This document shows, piece after piece, positions 5,111-6,705 of a DNA stretch of 6,705 bases (position 1 is the stretch's first letter; each line of letters starts with the position of its first letter). The stretch is from Lachnospiraceae bacterium (lineage in GTDB: Bacteria; Bacillota_A; Clostridia; Lachnospirales; Lachnospiraceae), in the NCBI GenBank assembly GCA_017553965.1, contig JAFZJK010000105.1:1-6705 (forward strand), written 5' to 3'. The notes under the pieces are model-generated. The model did no database searches. It saw only the letters and a list, made by a program, of their open reading frames with translations, and had not been told where the DNA came from. The position numbers and the translations under genes were made by a program.

Positions 5111-6705
5111 GTGAAAAAAGTTTTAGCATTATTACTTGTTTTATGTATGGTACTTTCACTTGCGGCTTGTTCAAAAGATGATGACAACAATAATGTACCT
5201 ACACCTACCGGAAGCGGCGACAATACCCAGGTAACCGATGCTCCCGCTAACACCGGCACAAAGACAACTCCCGAGCCCACACCTACAGATGAGCCCGTAG
5301 TTGTTATCGAAGACAAGGACGAGATCAAAGAGCTCACAAACGGACAGCTTGTTGATGGCAAGTTCCCTGAGAAGAAGCATATCACAGTTGAGGTATATGA
5401 CCGTAGCGGCAACACCCCCGCCAATGACAATATGTATACCGACTACATCAAGAAGGGTATGCTTGAGAAGTACAATGTAGAGGTTGAATTCGTAGCTGTT
5501 CCCCGTTGGACAGAGGTAGAGCAGATCAACAACCTTCTTGCAGCAAACGATGCACCCGATATCTGCTATTCATACAGCTTCCCTACCGTACAGGCATATG
5601 CTGATATGGGCGGTATCCTTGATATGTCAGAGTACCTTACCGATGAATTCAAAGGCCTCTTCCCCAACCTTTGGAATTGGTTAGGCTCTGCAGGTATTAA
5701 CTATCGTAAGAACCCTGAGACCGGCGAGATCATCGCTATCGAAGGTAAGAGAAATGCTACCGAGCGTATCGTTACATTCGTACGTCAGGATTGGCTTAAT
5801 AAGCTTGGTTTAAAAGCTCCCACAACAACACAGGAATTTGAAAACATGCTTGTAGCTTTCAAAGACAACGCTTCTACATTACTCGGTGCAGACGCTAACA
5901 AGATGATCTGCTACGCAGTAACAGAGGACGTTGGCTGGACAGCAGCAGGCCTTATCGAGTCAAAGCTTGATCCCAACCTTTCAGATAAGGATCAGTATGT
6001 ATACGGCTTTGATGATAGAAGATTCACCATGCCCGGAACCAAGGAGGCCGTTAGAATACTTAATAAGTGGTACAACATGGGCCTCCTTTGGAATGACTTT
6101 GCTCTTTACGGAAGCGGTGACACAACACTTGATGATTACTTAAAGGCAGGATATGTAGGCGCTTATACACAGAACTATGACCTCGTATTCAGAGATGGTG
6201 AGGAAGGTATCAACTATACACTTTCACAGCTCATCGGACCTGATGCTAAGTTCGTAGCTATCGATCCTTTCGAGGATTCTAACGGAAATCATACAAAGTA
6301 CCTCTACAGTGCAGTTGGATCAGACAGAAAGATCTTCTTCCCTGCAACAAATGATGAGCCTTTAGCTTGTATGCTTTACCTTGATTTCATCTCTGACGCA
6401 AATGTAGTTGAATATCTGCAGATCGGTGATGAAGGTATTACACATACCAAGAATGCAGAAGGTGTTGTATTTATTCAGAGCCCCGATGAGGCTCATGCTG
6501 ATGCAAAGCCCAATTCAGGTAATAATATCGACCTTACCATGACTACAAACGGTCTTCGTCTTTCAACAGAAGAGCTTACTATCAAGTCTATGGCTTACAG
6601 TTATGCAAACGTTGATCCTCAGGATGTTGTAAATGCCATCAATGTTTCACTTAATGATGCTAAGTATCCTACATCTATCGATCTTGGTACTATCGATGCT
6701 GAAAC
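5111..6705 (+). CDS. Sugar ABC transporter solute-binding lipoprotein, GTG start, 3' truncated by window
   Basis: Translation begins at GTG 5111, with TGGAGG at 5098-5103 placed 7 nt upstream. No in-frame ATG nearby would retain the signal peptide. About 531 residues are visible and the frame is open to the window edge. Residues 1-20 form a lipoprotein signal (VKKVLALLLVLCMVLSLAAC) with lipobox LAAC, so Cys20 would be lipidated and anchor the protein to the outer face of the membrane. Residues 21-65 are a Thr/Pro/Asp/Asn-rich flexible linker. The binding domain follows: ITVEVYDRSG at 91-100, NDAPDICYS near 146-154, and the RQDWLNKLGLKAPTTTQEFENMLVAFK stretch at about 225-251, all typical of large (about 500-570 residues) LplA-type family 1 binding proteins. 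It lies 96 bp after the second permease and should capture the saccharide for the two permeases. The ligand is not predictable. The visible part shows no frameshift or internal stop. Confidence 0.9.
   Translation, partial: MKKVLALLLVLCMVLSLAACSKDDDNNNVPTPTGSGDNTQVTDAPANTGTKTTPEPTPTDEPVVVIEDKDEIKELTNGQLVDGKFPEKKHITVEVYDRSGNTPANDNMYTDYIKKGMLEKYNVEVEFVAVPRWTEVEQINNLLAANDAPDICYSYSFPTVQAYADMGGILDMSEYLTDEFKGLFPNLWNWLGSAGINYRKNPETGEIIAIEGKRNATERIVTFVRQDWLNKLGLKAPTTTQEFENMLVAFKDNASTLLGADANKMICYAVTEDVGWTAAGLIESKLDPNLSDKDQYVYGFDDRRFTMPGTKEAVRILNKWYNMGLLWNDFALYGSGDTTLDDYLKAGYVGAYTQNYDLVFRDGEEGINYTLSQLIGPDAKFVAIDPFEDSNGNHTKYLYSAVGSDRKIFFPATNDEPLACMLYLDFISDANVVEYLQIGDEGITHTKNAEGVVFIQSPDEAHADAKPNSGNNIDLTMTTNGLRLSTEELTIKSMAYSYANVDPQDVVNAINVSLNDAKYPTSIDLGTIDAE

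Noticed and set aside
5041..5430. Minus-strand frame of 129 codons rich in Ser, Val and Gly
   Set aside because: It runs antisense to the lipoprotein start and its Thr/Pro linker; the low-complexity composition comes from reading that linker backwards.
1..6705. CRISPR array, tRNA/rRNA genes, insertion sequence or phage genes
   Set aside because: No regularly spaced repeats, RNA gene signatures, transposase or integrase motifs were seen on either strand.

Overview
The window looks like a chromosomal segment of a low-to-moderate GC Firmicute, most likely a Lachnospiraceae-type Clostridium relative (Butyrivibrio/Roseburia-like). This rests on strong AGGAGG-type ribosome binding sites, a lipoprotein with a Thr/Pro/Asp-rich linker after its lipobox, a sugar ABC system without its own ATPase, and AT-rich intergenic DNA. 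The genus is inference from style, not from a marker gene.

Layout. (1) 32-1642 (+): a secreted protein with a signal peptide, a large N-terminal region I do not recognise and two C-terminal fibronectin-III-like domains. (2) 1643-1750: a convergent intergenic gap with a strong 14-bp hairpin, whose U-tract lies on the minus strand, and a second short inverted repeat directly behind the stop codon of the next gene. (3) 1751-2707 (-): an AraC-family regulator with an N-terminal cupin sensor. (4) 2708-3038: a divergent AT-rich control region. It holds a good minus-strand promoter for the regulator, an 8-bp direct repeat with 22-bp spacing next to a plus-strand -10 with no recognisable -35, and a 17-bp imperfect dyad. 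(5) 3039-5014 (+): two CUT1/LplB-LplC-type sugar permeases, separated by a 116-bp gap filled by a highly structured element. (6) 5111 to the window end (+): a lipoprotein solute-binding protein with a GTG start, cut off by the window edge.

How the genes work together. The regulator faces the permease/binding-protein operon across a shared control region. This is the usual layout for an AraC regulator that senses an incoming saccharide and activates its transporter. The lipoprotein would capture the oligosaccharide outside the membrane, the two permeases would form the channel, and an ATPase encoded elsewhere (MsmK/MsmX-like) would power it. The sugar cannot be read from the sequence. No functional link between the secreted FnIII protein and the transporter is visible.

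The most unusual object is the intercistronic element at 4031-4115. It contains two 21-nt hairpins that are copies of each other and differ almost only by paired, compensatory changes (TT/AA against CC/GG) in the stem. The first hairpin is also enclosed by an outer 10-bp stem. It may be a dispersed palindromic repeat or an RNA element that tunes expression within the operon.
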